From the NCBI RefSeq assembly GCF_900168165.1, contig NZ_FUYV01000012.1, positions 62,001 to 126,000 on the forward strand: a DNA stretch of 64,000 nucleotides, written 5' to 3'. Below are positions 9,101-17,752 of the stretch, one piece after another (positions within the stretch are counted from its first letter, which is position 1; each line of letters opens with the position of its first letter). Below the pieces are notes generated by a model that made no database searches, was not told where the DNA came from, and saw only the letters and a list, made by a program, of their open reading frames with translations. The position numbers were made by a program, and so were the translations under genes. Origin of the DNA: Alkalitalea saponilacus (lineage in GTDB: Bacteria > Bacteroidota > Bacteroidia > Bacteroidales > Marinilabiliaceae).

Positions 9101-9481
9101 ATGGAAACAATTATTCGCGAAGGGAGTCCCAAGACTCCTTATGTTCGATTAGATGGAGAAAAAGGATTAATCGAAATAAAAGGTCGATCCATTCCCGAGA
9201 ATTCAGTAGAATTTTATAAACCACTGATTGACTGGCTTGATTCATATGGAAATCAACCTCTGGATTCTACAAGCGTGAATGTTCAACTTGAATATTTTAA
9301 TACAAGTTCTTCAAAGTGTATTCTTGATATTTTTAAGAAACTCGAACTGATTTACAAAAAAGGAAGTAAAGTTCACATCAATTGGTACTACGAGGAGGAT
9401 GATGAAGATATGTTTGAAGCTGGAGAGGATTACCAGTCGATTATCAACATTCCATTTACCATGATTGAAATGGAAGAGTAA
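9101..9481 (+). CDS. siaC: SiaC-family regulatory phosphoprotein (DUF1987)
   Basis: A 126-residue single-domain protein of the DUF1987/SiaC family. The diagnostic stretches are 'GLIEIKGRSIPENSVEFYKPL' near the start, followed by 'DWLDSYG', and 'LEYFNTSSSKCILDIFKKLE' in the middle, the latter containing the Thr/Ser cluster where SiaB phosphorylates SiaC. The acidic 'YYEEDDEDMFEAGEDYQ' segment near the C-terminus is also typical. The frame starts with TTG at 9092, but ATG at 9101 is more likely. SiaC toggles partner binding according to phosphorylation state. Because no diguanylate cyclase is adjacent, its partner here is unknown. Confidence 0.82.
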   Translation: METIIREGSPKTPYVRLDGEKGLIEIKGRSIPENSVEFYKPLIDWLDSYGNQPLDSTSVNVQLEYFNTSSSKCILDIFKKLELIYKKGSKVHINWYYEEDDEDMFEAGEDYQSIINIPFTMIEMEE

Positions 9482-9534
9482 CAGCTTTTAGATGTTTATG
9501 GGAATTTTGCATAAAGCATAAATGCTTGATATTT

Positions 9535-9572
9535 AAAGCCATGCTATTTTTATTGCATGGCTTTCTTTTAAG
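9535..9572 (+). terminator. Terminator after siaC, between convergent genes
   Basis: Stem AAAGCCATGC/GCATGGCTTT with an AT-rich loop, followed by CTTTT. It overlaps the stop of the converging minus-strand ABC gene by a few bases and could also serve that strand, since the 5' side is A-rich. Confidence 0.75.
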
Positions 9573-12500
9573 TATTGAAGTCAGCTTTTTTCGTAATCTT
9601 GTTTTTAAACGTAATACTTTTGTTCATCCCTTTCCTGAACAATCCTGCATATAAGAGTATAAACAAAGAAATGTTGTAAATCCAGATCACAGCTAAATTA
9701 AACCAGAAAGTGTCAATGCTTCTGTTTCCAATGTTTTTGGTTGGCGCTAAAAAATGTGCTTTAATCATTTGAAATTTAGGATCCATATAGATGGGATCGA
9801 ATTTTTGGATAAGCTGATTATCGTACCGAATGACTCTATTTGCAAATATATCATTACTTCTGCGCACAAATCTTTCAAGGTTGTCGTTATGGTGCTTGTT
9901 TCGTAAATAAGTCAGGTATTCGTTGCCCTGGTTATCAATAATGCTGCGGCGACGATTTTCATGAGCCTCATCAGCACGATTGTAAAGATTGATATAAAAG
10001 GTTCGAACTTTATTTAGATATTCCTGAATTTCCATAATGAACTCATCATTCAGGGTGGCGGTAAAAATTCTTGAAGTATCAAAATCGAGATCCTGAATCT
10101 CTCTCTTATTTAATTTGGTGAACTCATTATAGAACAATTTTAATATTTCCTGCTGTTCTTTCTCAGGTACTCTGGTCAGACGTTTTGATAGATTGTGCAA
10201 TTCAGAGTACCAAAAATCCTTTTTATAGGTTGCCTGACTTTTTAATCTCTCGAAAACGTAAAACTGTTGCTGATATTCGTTGTTTTTGAATTGATGAACA
10301 GCAAGCCCTTCAAACGCCCATCTGGCCGTTATCAGTTCACCATACCACGGAATGGATCGGGTGGAGGAGAGTTTTGGATTTAATTGGTCATAACTTACAA
10401 AAACGCCACTTAGAATAAGTTGAGGAATAATTAAAAAGGGAATCAGGATATAAATGTTTACCGTTTTCTTAAAGCTGTCAGAAATATTTAGCCCTAGCAA
10501 ATTAGCAAATACGGCAGACGAAAAAAGCATCATCCAATAAGCCATACCCATATTCTCTATTTGCATAATTGAATTTCCAACCAGGACAAATAAACCGGTT
10601 TGAATGGCTGATAATATGGCCAGAATAAATACTTTTGAAAAGAGGTAACTTAGTCGACTCAAATCAAGAAAAGCTTCCCTTTTCAGAATTTTCCTATCAT
10701 TAATAATTTCTTCAGCACTTACAGACAGACCTATGAAAATGGCAATTATTACTGCGATAATAATATATACGGTGAGATTTGGGTTGTGAAAGAATATATA
10801 ACTTCCCGCGCCATCTGCACCTACGTCAAAATATAATATCATGCTTGCAAGAATAATTGCAAGCATTGGCGATTCAAGCAGATTTATTACCAAATATTGT
10901 TTGTTGGCAAGTTTCGAGTATACGTCCCGTTTTAAAAATATGAAGAACTGTTTTATGCGATTTGGAATATGAAAACTGATTTCGGGTAATTCCTCTGGTT
11001 TATGCAGTATCTGTTTTTTTGTTGTTGCCAGCGAATTATTGTATGTCTGGTACCACTCTTCTGCTGTTACCTTTCGAGTATCTGTAGGGTTTCCATATTC
11101 ATCAAGAACATGGTTGTTGATGATCGTTAGAATTTGTTCAGGACTCACATTGCCACATAACGGACATTCGCTCTCGTCCCGATTGATGTGATTTATACAT
11201 CCTTTGAAAAAGTTAATAGCCTCTACTGCATCTCCATTGTAAATCAGGTATCCACCTGAATCCAGAACGAGCAACTGGTCAAACATCTTGAAGATGTCTG
11301 AAGAGGGTTGGTGTATAACAACAAATATGAGTTTTCCTTTTAGAGCCAATTCCTTTAACAAGTCCATGATGTTTTCGGAGTCTCTTGAAGATAGTCCGGA
11401 AGTTGGTTCATCCATAAACATCACAGCAGGCTCTCTGATGAGTTCAAGAGCAATATTCAGTCGCTTCCTCTGGCCGCCACTGATTTTTTTATCGAGTGGC
11501 GATCCAACTTTCATATCCCTGATCTCGTAAAGACCCAAAGTTTTCAGAAGCGAGAGAACTTTTCTTCTGATGTTTTGAGTTGTCAGATGATCAAAACAGA
11601 GCTGTGCATTAAAAAAAAGGTTTTGATATACAGTGAGATCCTCCATTAACAGATCATCCTGAGAAACGTAGCCGATCAACCCTTTTGTCTTATCTTGATT
11701 TTCATGGATGTCCTGTCCATTGATGGTTACTGAACCACTTTGTGGTGTGAAAATCCCTGTGAGCAGATTGATCAATGTAGTTTTACCTGCTCCTGAGTCT
11801 CCCATTATTCCTACTAAACTACCAGATTCTGAGGTAAAGCTTAATGGATGAAGTCCTGTTTCGCTGCCGGCATATTTAAACAAAATATTGTCAACATTGA
11901 ATTGGATTGGTTCTTTGTGTCCGGGTTTATAAAACCTGGAGGCAATATCCGTATATGTTATAGGCGTAATCCGGTTATGACGCAATGAACTCCCGGGACG
12001 CATAAAGTGTATCTTTTTCGGCTGAATCAGCTGACCGTTTATGGTAAGGTCACTACCCTTCTGTGATTTAATAATCAGAAGATTTCCTGAATGGATGTTG
12101 AGGATTCTAAGTTCGTTTCTCAGGTGTTCCCTGTATAGATAGCCTTGTTTACCTTTATGGCTCTCTTTTCCACTTACAATAAGAACATTATTCCCCGGAG
12201 TCTGACTTTTAAAATCATCTGTAATAAAAGCAAATATCTCCAGATATTCGTGAGAATTAATATTAAATGTATCGGCAATGGTGTTTGCAAACTCAAGTTC
12301 GGTTTCTGCAATGCCTTTGCTTCCTGAATTTAAGAATTCAAGAAGCTGAATAATTACAATGAGTTTCTGGTAATGTGTGAGTTCCTCGTTAATGCGGGTG
12401 GCTATTCGAAGTACTTTGACTGAACTGGCAGCAAATCTTTTCTTGATCCTGCTTTTTTCCTTTAGACGGGTTTCTTGCTCAAGGAGAAAATTCTCATATA

Positions 12501-12645
12501 TGGTAAGGTATTCTTCTACTCTTTGATTATTCAGCTGTTGTGTGAGGTAGTCCCTTACTACATTGTGACGGTTCTCTTCATTTTGGTTGGGTGAAGATAC
12601 CAGTGCAAATAACTGCATGAGTGCTTTAAGAATACCTTCGCTCAT
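9568..12645 (-). CDS. ABC transporter fusion: TerB-like N-domain, ATPase and ABC2-type permease
   Basis: A 1025-residue fusion. Residues 1-150 are helical and TerB-like, and 155-230 form a small beta-rich, possibly FHA-like segment. An ABCG-type ATPase follows with Walker A 'GDSGAGKTT' (282-290), signature 'SGGQRKR' (389-395) and Walker B 'VMFMDEPTSG' (408-417). The segment 483-497 has a possible zinc knuckle (Cys483, and CPLC at 494-497). Transmembrane helices lie at about 588-605, 625-648, 668-690, 703-720 and 730-752. A soluble insert of about 230 residues separates the last of these from a final helix near 985-1008. Half-ABCG domain order (ATPase before permease) suggests a homodimeric exporter. 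Substrate is unknown. It is downstream of three other minus-strand genes. Confidence 0.82.
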   Translation of the reverse strand: MSEGILKALMQLFALVSSPNQNEENRHNVVRDYLTQQLNNQRVEEYLTIYENFLLEQETRLKEKSRIKKRFAASSVKVLRIATRINEELTHYQKLIVIIQLLEFLNSGSKGIAETELEFANTIADTFNINSHEYLEIFAFITDDFKSQTPGNNVLIVSGKESHKGKQGYLYREHLRNELRILNIHSGNLLIIKSQKGSDLTINGQLIQPKKIHFMRPGSSLRHNRITPITYTDIASRFYKPGHKEPIQFNVDNILFKYAGSETGLHPLSFTSESGSLVGIMGDSGAGKTTLINLLTGIFTPQSGSVTINGQDIHENQDKTKGLIGYVSQDDLLMEDLTVYQNLFFNAQLCFDHLTTQNIRRKVLSLLKTLGLYEIRDMKVGSPLDKKISGGQRKRLNIALELIREPAVMFMDEPTSGLSSRDSENIMDLLKELALKGKLIFVVIHQPSSDIFKMFDQLLVLDSGGYLIYNGDAVEAINFFKGCINHINRDESECPLCGNVSPEQILTIINNHVLDEYGNPTDTRKVTAEEWYQTYNNSLATTKKQILHKPEELPEISFHIPNRIKQFFIFLKRDVYSKLANKQYLVINLLESPMLAIILASMILYFDVGADGAGSYIFFHNPNLTVYIIIAVIIAIFIGLSVSAEEIINDRKILKREAFLDLSRLSYLFSKVFILAILSAIQTGLFVLVGNSIMQIENMGMAYWMMLFSSAVFANLLGLNISDSFKKTVNIYILIPFLIIPQLILSGVFVSYDQLNPKLSSTRSIPWYGELITARWAFEGLAVHQFKNNEYQQQFYVFERLKSQATYKKDFWYSELHNLSKRLTRVPEKEQQEILKLFYNEFTKLNKREIQDLDFDTSRIFTATLNDEFIMEIQEYLNKVRTFYINLYNRADEAHENRRRSIIDNQGNEYLTYLRNKHHNDNLERFVRRSNDIFANRVIRYDNQLIQKFDPIYMDPKFQMIKAHFLAPTKNIGNRSIDTFWFNLAVIWIYNISLFILLYAGLFRKGMNKSITFKNKITKKADFNT

Positions 12646-12693
12646 TTTACAAATGGTAGATTAGAACCGTGGGGCAAAATAAAGGCTTGTCGA

Positions 12694-13125
12694 TTATTCC
12701 CGGCTATGTTTAAAACCTATCAGAAGCATGGCCATACCAGATTGAGCAATTTCATTGTTCAATCTGGCTTCAATGATGCATTCCATTGAGCCTTCCATTT
12801 GAAAATCCCACATACCGGCATACCCATATTCTGAACTGTTGAATAACAGATTTCTGTTTGTATCATAAATTGAAAACTCCATCAACTTCTCTTCAAAAGT
12901 GCATAAAATAATACGGTATGTATTCCCGTCGAAAAGAGTGGTTCTGAACTCTGCAACTTCTTCTCCTGTTAAAAAAGCCTTCATGGAGCGATCTCCTACA
13001 ATAAAAGGCGGGCGAATATCGGTCATGCATTCTTTTACCAGATCTTCCTTCTGTGAATTAATACCTGTAGGCATTAATAACATGGATAGTATAAAAACGA
13101 AAAATATAAGATGTTTTTTATTCAT
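12694..13125 (-). CDS. Small secreted protein of unknown function, paralogue of 26676-27131
   Basis: A 143-residue protein with an N-terminal signal peptide ('FVFILSMLLMPTGINSQ'). I do not recognise a named domain. It shares length, layout and motifs with the protein at 26676-27131: a Cys soon after the signal peptide, 'GEEVAEFRTTLFDGNTYRII' against 'GESAELYKTFFEGEEYRLVV', 'WDF' in the middle and a hydrophobic 'LLIGFKHS' against 'LLFGVKSS' at the end. The predicted fold is all-beta and the protein should be periplasmic or surface-exposed. CAAAGTTA at 13155-13162 (TAACTTTG on the minus strand) could be its -7 box. The real-gene call is good; function is unknown. Confidence 0.72.
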   Translation of the reverse strand: MNKKHLIFFVFILSMLLMPTGINSQKEDLVKECMTDIRPPFIVGDRSMKAFLTGEEVAEFRTTLFDGNTYRIILCTFEEKLMEFSIYDTNRNLLFNSSEYGYAGMWDFQMEGSMECIIEARLNNEIAQSGMAMLLIGFKHSRE

Positions 13126-13255
13126 CGGTTATGGATTTTTTTCCTTATGTATCCCAAAGTTATTCAAATCATCTTACATTATAAATAGCAAAATCATCTT
13201 TTTTTATAAAAGAATCAAAAAGATGGGTGATTTTATTCATTTGTTTGATGTATGC

Positions 13256-13816
13256 TTAACTGTAAAACAATAGAAACAAAACTGGTAATAAAATTCCTGC
13301 TATGGTTAACCATGCACCCCGTCGGGTTATTCCATTTTTCCCTTTTAGGATAAAAAGACCTGTTATGGCAATTAAAATCAATGAAACGGCAAAAATATCA
13401 GAAAACCATTTCCACCAGGTTCCGGGGTTGTAGTGGAGCAGGTTAACCTGGTAAAACACCGGCCTTTTTCGAATGCTTTCGTAGACTTGAGTCTCTCTTT
13501 GAAAGTTTAATGTAAGGGTACTTTCTCCTTCTAAAAATATTCTGATTTGATTTGGCGCCGGACTAAAATGACTTTTATACTGTTGACGAATGTTTTGTTC
13601 TTTCAGGTAGTTGCGAAACGCCTCATCAGTGCCTGTAAGCAAAGTTGAGTCCGCCATCAGCGGACTCTCTACGTGTGTTATGATGTAATTTGGATTCCAG
13701 TCGTTGCGATGGTTCATAGCAATACCTGAAAGCCCATAAATAATAACCATTCCGAAAAAGAAATACCCAAGATCGCGGTGAATAACCCGATTAATTTTTC
13801 TCCAATTTATCTGCAT
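13256..13816 (-). CDS. PepSY-associated transmembrane protein
   Basis: A 186-residue inner-membrane protein with an N-terminal hairpin 'NRVIHRDLGYFFFGMVIIYGLSG' typical of the PepSY_TM family. A periplasmic segment of about 100 residues follows, then helices near 135-155 and 165-185. Histidines at the helix edges (His14, and 'MNHRNDWNP') recall the heme- or metal-related PepSY_TM proteins. Members are often found with iron or copper handling and siderophore receptors, but the biochemical role is poorly known. It lies downstream of a Cys/His-rich lipoprotein gene on the same strand, with about 100 nt between them that includes a TCCCGA palindrome at 13893-13908. Confidence 0.78.
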   Translation of the reverse strand: MQINWRKINRVIHRDLGYFFFGMVIIYGLSGIAMNHRNDWNPNYIITHVESPLMADSTLLTGTDEAFRNYLKEQNIRQQYKSHFSPAPNQIRIFLEGESTLTLNFQRETQVYESIRKRPVFYQVNLLHYNPGTWWKWFSDIFAVSLILIAITGLFILKGKNGITRRGAWLTIAGILLPVLFLLFYS

Positions 13817-13892
13817 TTTTTATGAATTGCTTATGCTGTTTTTGGGAAAACAAATTGGTTTGATGTCCAGGAATGATCCATCTTTAGAACAT

Positions 13893-13908
13893 TCCCGAAG
13901 CCTCGGGA
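13893..13908. repeat. Interspersed palindrome TCCCGA-N4-TCGGGA, copy 1
   Basis: The palindrome TCCCGAAGCCTCGGGA lies just beyond the stop of the lipoprotein gene (minus strand). The core plus the following ACTC is shared with the copy at 25438-25453; see also 14516, 25415 and 46477. Confidence 0.7.
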
Positions 13909-13918
13909 CTCACTCGTT

Positions 13919-14395
13919 TCAAGAAACGCTTTTAAACTCCTGACACAACATTTCAAGTTGTTGAGCTGAAGCGGCAGCTGAACAGCTGTGACCATCTGCA
14001 TGGTTGTGTCCGCAACCACTTCTCAATACACTGATGACTCCGGTGGCCGAAATTTGAGACCCTTCAAGGGATGCCTCAAAATTGGTGATGGATTCTCCAG
14101 CCGATATCAATAGAAGATAATCATCATGATCTCCTTTTATGAACATGCGCTTCCCACTGTGACGACAAGTGTGTATGCAAAGACCGTGAACTGTAACAAG
14201 TTTGCCATTGTATTTCTCGGCATTCTCAAAAAGTTCATCAACGGAGATTTCAGCAACCGGCTCAGCTGGTTTATGATGGTCGCAACACTTTTTGGGCGTT
14301 TCTGTATTTGAAGCAACAGGAGCACTTCCAGGTGTGTTACACGAAACCAGAAATGTAATGAGAATTGAGACGATGATCAAGCTATACTTTTGCAT
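13919..14395 (-). CDS. Cys/His-rich lipoprotein, possible OB-fold, metal-linked
   Basis: A 158-residue lipoprotein: signal sequence followed by lipobox 'FLVSC' (Cys19). Three metal-binding-like clusters are visible: 'KCCDHHKP', 'GLCIHTCRHSGKRM' and 'GCGHNHADGHSC'. The central segment 'YNGKLVTVHGLCIHTC' to 'ASLEGSQISATGVISVL' has the length and pattern of an OB-fold domain (DUF4920/tRNA-anti-like). It is the first gene of a minus-strand group with the PepSY-type membrane protein, which suggests metal or heme handling in the envelope. This is inference; the protein has no firm family name that I can give. Confidence 0.7.
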   Translation of the reverse strand: MQKYSLIIVSILITFLVSCNTPGSAPVASNTETPKKCCDHHKPAEPVAEISVDELFENAEKYNGKLVTVHGLCIHTCRHSGKRMFIKGDHDDYLLLISAGESITNFEASLEGSQISATGVISVLRSGCGHNHADGHSCSAAASAQQLEMLCQEFKSVS

Positions 14396-14515
14396 AAATT
14401 ATTTGTTTTATTGAATATAATAGTAGTTTGTCAATACTTTTTAAATATTTGGTTTGTAGATGAATAAATACATAAATTGATTAAACTTAAGAACCTTATT
14501 TCATTTAATTTCTAA

Positions 14516-14531
14516 TCCTGATGCATCGGGA
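14516..14531. repeat. Interspersed palindrome TCCCGA-N4-TCGGGA, copy 2 (one mismatch)
   Basis: TCCTGATGCATCGGGA differs from the TCCCGA/TCGGGA core at one position, which becomes a G-T pair. Confidence 0.55.
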
Positions 14532-14710
14532 CTAAAAATCTAACTATCTATTAATCTACTGAATTGAATGGTGCTAAATTAATTAAATGAGCTAATGTTT
14601 CCAATATTATTCTGATGTTTTAAACGAAATAACCTGTCTGGTTTTTCTAAACGTTATGGATACAAGAATAGTTACATATAATGGTATTGTGAAACTTTGA
14701 CATACAACCA

Positions 14711-14745
14711 TATACATTTAATGCCAAAATGTCATTAAATGTATA
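14711..14745 (+). promoter_or_regulatory. Perfect 13-bp inverted repeat with 9-nt spacer in the clpB leader
   Basis: Arms TATACATTTAATG (14711-14723) and CATTAAATGTATA (14733-14745) are exact reverse complements around a 9-nt spacer. The repeat starts about 12 nt after the -7-like box AAACTTTG and ends 52 nt before the clpB ATG. The geometry resembles the CIRCE element (9-bp arms, 9-nt spacer) but the sequence differs. It could be a repressor site or a temperature-sensitive RNA hairpin. Confidence 0.6.
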
Positions 14746-14797
14746 GTGGCAATAATTTTGATGCCATCAAATCAGAACCATATTTAAAAAGAACATC

Positions 14798-17371
14798 ATG
14801 AATCTGAATCAATTTACCATAAAAGCACAGGAATCTGTTCAGCAAGCTGTACAAATTGCTGCCGGATTGAACCATCAGGCAGTTGAAAACGGTCATTTGT
14901 TGAAAGGTATCGTACAAACGGAAGAACAACTTACAAAGCATCTGTTTGGAAAGTTAGGAATTTCAAATGTTTTCCAGATTTTGGATAAGATTGTTGAGTC
15001 TTATCCAAAAGTGAGCGGTGGTGAACCATATCTGGGAAGGGCTGCTTCGGATGCATTACAGAGAGCCATCAACAAAGCAAAGCAAATGGGGGATAAGTTT
15101 GCATCCATCGAACACATTCTTATTGGAATTGTTGGAGGAGCCGACTCAGTTGCAAAGATGTTGAAAGATGCAGGTGCAACTGAAAAAGGCCTTGAAATGG
15201 CTGTGCATGAGCTTAGAAAAGGCAGTAAAGTAGATAGCCAAACAGCAGAAGACACCTATGATGCTCTGGGGCGATTTGCCATCAATCTTAACGATATGGC
15301 TCGTTCCGGAAAGTTGGATCCTGTTATTGGTAGGGATGATGAAATTCGCAGGATTTTGCAAATTCTATCCCGAAGAACTAAGAATAATCCGGTTCTGATT
15401 GGGGACCCGGGTGTTGGAAAAACTGCCATTGCAGAGGGATTGGCACATCGCATCATTAATGGTGATGTGCCTGAAAACCTAAAGAGCAAACAAATATTCT
15501 CTCTGGATATGGGAGCTTTGGTAGCTGGTGCAAAGTACAAAGGAGAGTTTGAAGAGCGGCTAAAAGCGGTAGTGAAAGAAGTGCTTGCCAGTGATGGTGA
15601 AGTTGTTCTATTTATTGATGAGATACACACCCTGGTGGGTGCCGGCAAGAGTGAGGGTGCCATGGATGCTGCAAACATTCTTAAGCCGGCATTGGCAAGA
15701 GGCGAGTTAAGAGCGATTGGGGCAACCACGCTAAATGAATATCAGAAATACTTTGAAAAGGATAAGGCTCTGGAACGCAGATTTCAAATTGTGATGGTTG
15801 ATGAACCTGATACTTTATCATCCATTTCTATCCTGAGAGGATTAAAGGAGCGCTATGAGTCTCATCATAAGGTGCGGATCAGAGATGAAGCTATTATTTC
15901 GGCTGTAGAATTGTCAAAACGGTACATTTCAGACCGGTTTTTACCCGATAAAGCCATAGATTTAATTGATGAAGCTGCCTCCAAATTACGATTGGAAATG
16001 AATTCAGTTCCGGAAGAAATTGACGAAATTGAAAGGAAAATAAAGCAACTGGAGATTGAGCGAGAAGCCATTAAAAGAGAAGGCGATAAGGCCAAAATGG
16101 AATCTTTGTCCTTTGAAATATCTGAATTAAAGCAGAAGCATTCATCGCTCATGGCCAGGTGGCAGGAGGAGCGATCGATTATTGAAAAGATTCAAAAATT
16201 CAAAGCTGACATTGAGACTTATAAATTTGAAGCTGAGAAAGCCGAAAGAGAAGGTCTTTATGAAAAAGTTGCTGAATTAAGATATGGCAGAATTAAAGAT
16301 GCCGAGCAGAGTATTGAAAAGCTAAAGGCCACGCTTTCAGAAAAGCAGATGGATAGCGCTATGATCAAGGAGGAGGTTGATTCGGAAGATGTAGCGCAGG
16401 TGGTGAGTCGGTGGACTGGCATTCCTGTCAACAAAATGTTAAAAACCGAACGCCAGAAATTGCTGGCCATTGAGGAGGAATTGCATAAACGGGTGGTAGG
16501 GCAAGATGAAGCCATCTCTGCAGTAGCAAATGCCGTGAGGCGCAGTAGGGCAGGCTTACAGGATGCCAGACGACCCATTGGTTCGTTTATCTTTTTGGGT
16601 TCAACCGGTGTTGGTAAAACCGAACTGGCTAAGGCTTTGGCCGGATTCTTGTTTGATGATGAGAATCTTATGACGCGAATTGATATGTCTGAATATCAGG
16701 AGAGACACTCTGTCTCCCGTTTGGTTGGAGCTCCTCCCGGATATGTTGGCTATGACGAAGGCGGACAACTCACTGAAGCTGTCCGTAGAAAACCTTATTC
16801 CGTGGTGTTGCTGGATGAAATTGAAAAGGCTCATCCCGATGTGTTTAATATTTTGCTTCAGGTTTTGGATGATGGCCGTCTGACTGATAACAAAGGGAGG
16901 GTTGTGGATTTCAAGAACTCCATTGTTATTATGACTTCCAATCTTGGATCTCATCTGTTGCAAGAGAGCATCGACAGCGGACATAGCAACATTGATGATA
17001 ATGTTCGTGCAAAAATGACCGAGTTGTTGAGACAAACCATACGTCCGGAGTTCTTAAACCGAATCGACGAAATCATTTTCTTTACTCCTTTAGATAAGGA
17101 GCAAGTGAAGGAGATTGTAAAAATGCAGTTTAATGGCTTGGTTGATGTTTTGAAAAATCAGGGAGTCAACATCGAAATCACTGAGTCGGCCATTGATTGG
17201 CTTGTTAAGGCGGGATTTGATCCACACTATGGAGCACGTCCTGTACGCAGAGCTATTCAGCACCACGTGCTGAATCATTTGTCAAAACTGATTCTTGCAG
17301 AATCCGTTCAATCCGATGAATCTATTCTTGTAGATGCCGATGAGAATGGATTGGTATTTAAAAATCAGTAG
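14798..17371 (+). CDS. clpB: ATP-dependent disaggregase ClpB
   Basis: Hsp100 chaperone that, with DnaK, pulls polypeptides out of aggregates after heat stress. All parts are present in 857 residues: the double-repeat Clp-N domain (1-150), AAA1 with Walker A 'GDPGVGKTA' (202-210) and Walker B 'VVLFIDEIHTLVGAGKSEGAMD', the long coiled-coil middle domain (about 410-530), AAA2 with Walker A 'GSTGVGKTE' and 'VVLLDEIEKAHPDVFNILLQ', and the D2-small domain. The middle domain distinguishes ClpB from ClpA and ClpC. There is no IGF/IGL loop for ClpP, as expected. It appears monocistronic, with its own leader hairpin and terminator. Confidence 0.97.
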   Translation: MNLNQFTIKAQESVQQAVQIAAGLNHQAVENGHLLKGIVQTEEQLTKHLFGKLGISNVFQILDKIVESYPKVSGGEPYLGRAASDALQRAINKAKQMGDKFASIEHILIGIVGGADSVAKMLKDAGATEKGLEMAVHELRKGSKVDSQTAEDTYDALGRFAINLNDMARSGKLDPVIGRDDEIRRILQILSRRTKNNPVLIGDPGVGKTAIAEGLAHRIINGDVPENLKSKQIFSLDMGALVAGAKYKGEFEERLKAVVKEVLASDGEVVLFIDEIHTLVGAGKSEGAMDAANILKPALARGELRAIGATTLNEYQKYFEKDKALERRFQIVMVDEPDTLSSISILRGLKERYESHHKVRIRDEAIISAVELSKRYISDRFLPDKAIDLIDEAASKLRLEMNSVPEEIDEIERKIKQLEIEREAIKREGDKAKMESLSFEISELKQKHSSLMARWQEERSIIEKIQKFKADIETYKFEAEKAEREGLYEKVAELRYGRIKDAEQSIEKLKATLSEKQMDSAMIKEEVDSEDVAQVVSRWTGIPVNKMLKTERQKLLAIEEELHKRVVGQDEAISAVANAVRRSRAGLQDARRPIGSFIFLGSTGVGKTELAKALAGFLFDDENLMTRIDMSEYQERHSVSRLVGAPPGYVGYDEGGQLTEAVRRKPYSVVLLDEIEKAHPDVFNILLQVLDDGRLTDNKGRVVDFKNSIVIMTSNLGSHLLQESIDSGHSNIDDNVRAKMTELLRQTIRPEFLNRIDEIIFFTPLDKEQVKEIVKMQFNGLVDVLKNQGVNIEITESAIDWLVKAGFDPHYGARPVRRAIQHHVLNHLSKLILAESVQSDESILVDADENGLVFKNQ

Positions 17372-17374
17372 CAC

Positions 17375-17417
17375 AAAAAAACGGGATGTTGCAATTTAAT
17401 GCAAAATCCCGTTTTTT
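17375..17417. terminator. Bidirectional terminator between clpB and the converging STAS gene
   Basis: Outer stem AAAAAACGGGAT/ATCCCGTTTTTT with inner stem TTGC/GCAA. T-runs exist on both strands, so it can terminate clpB and the minus-strand STAS transcript. Confidence 0.85.
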
Positions 17418-17438
17418 AAAAATATCAAAAAATAAAGA

Positions 17439-17750
17439 TTATTCGTTACTGAAGTCGAATACTTTATCGAGTTTCATCAAACTTAGTAAGCTCATCACAT
17501 CCTTATTAACATTTTGAAGAATAAAAGAGCCATTGTTTTCGCGGGTTGACTTTAAGACGCTTATTAATACCCCAATACCCGTACTATCAATGAATCTGAT
17601 GTTTTCAAGATCTAAAACAATTTTATAATTGTTTTTTGAAAGATGCTCAATTAGTTCATCTTTTACGACTGGTGCTATGGGTGCATTGAGGCGATCTGTG
17701 CCTTCCAGCTTTCCAACCTGAATATTGTTTTTTGTTTCTGTCTTTAACAT
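17439..17750 (-). CDS. STAS-domain anti-sigma factor antagonist
   Basis: A 103-residue single-domain STAS protein. The core 'KIVLDLENIRFIDSTGIGVLI' has the DSTG motif with the phosphorylatable Ser/Thr. It starts 2 nt after the stop of the Hpt-domain gene on the same strand, so the two are co-transcribed. A partner-switch protein beside a phosphotransfer protein suggests a signalling branch, but neither a kinase nor a PP2C phosphatase is adjacent. It is only distantly similar to the STAS protein at 1122-1478. Confidence 0.87.
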   Translation of the reverse strand: MLKTETKNNIQVGKLEGTDRLNAPIAPVVKDELIEHLSKNNYKIVLDLENIRFIDSTGIGVLISVLKSTRENNGSFILQNVNKDVMSLLSLMKLDKVFDFSNE

Positions 17751-17752
17751 GA

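Larger units (their letters stand above)
14396..14797. other. Divergent intergenic region upstream of clpB
   Basis: This 400-bp gap separates the minus-strand lipoprotein gene from clpB. It holds an imperfect copy of the TCCCGA palindrome (14516-14531), a -7-like box AAACTTTG at 14692-14699 and the clpB leader hairpin at 14711-14745. No coding sequence is credible. Confidence 0.6.

Noticed and set aside
13831-14019. Minus-strand 62-codon open frame covering the palindrome
   Set aside because: It overlaps the lipoprotein gene in another frame and has no family resemblance; a shadow of coding sequence.
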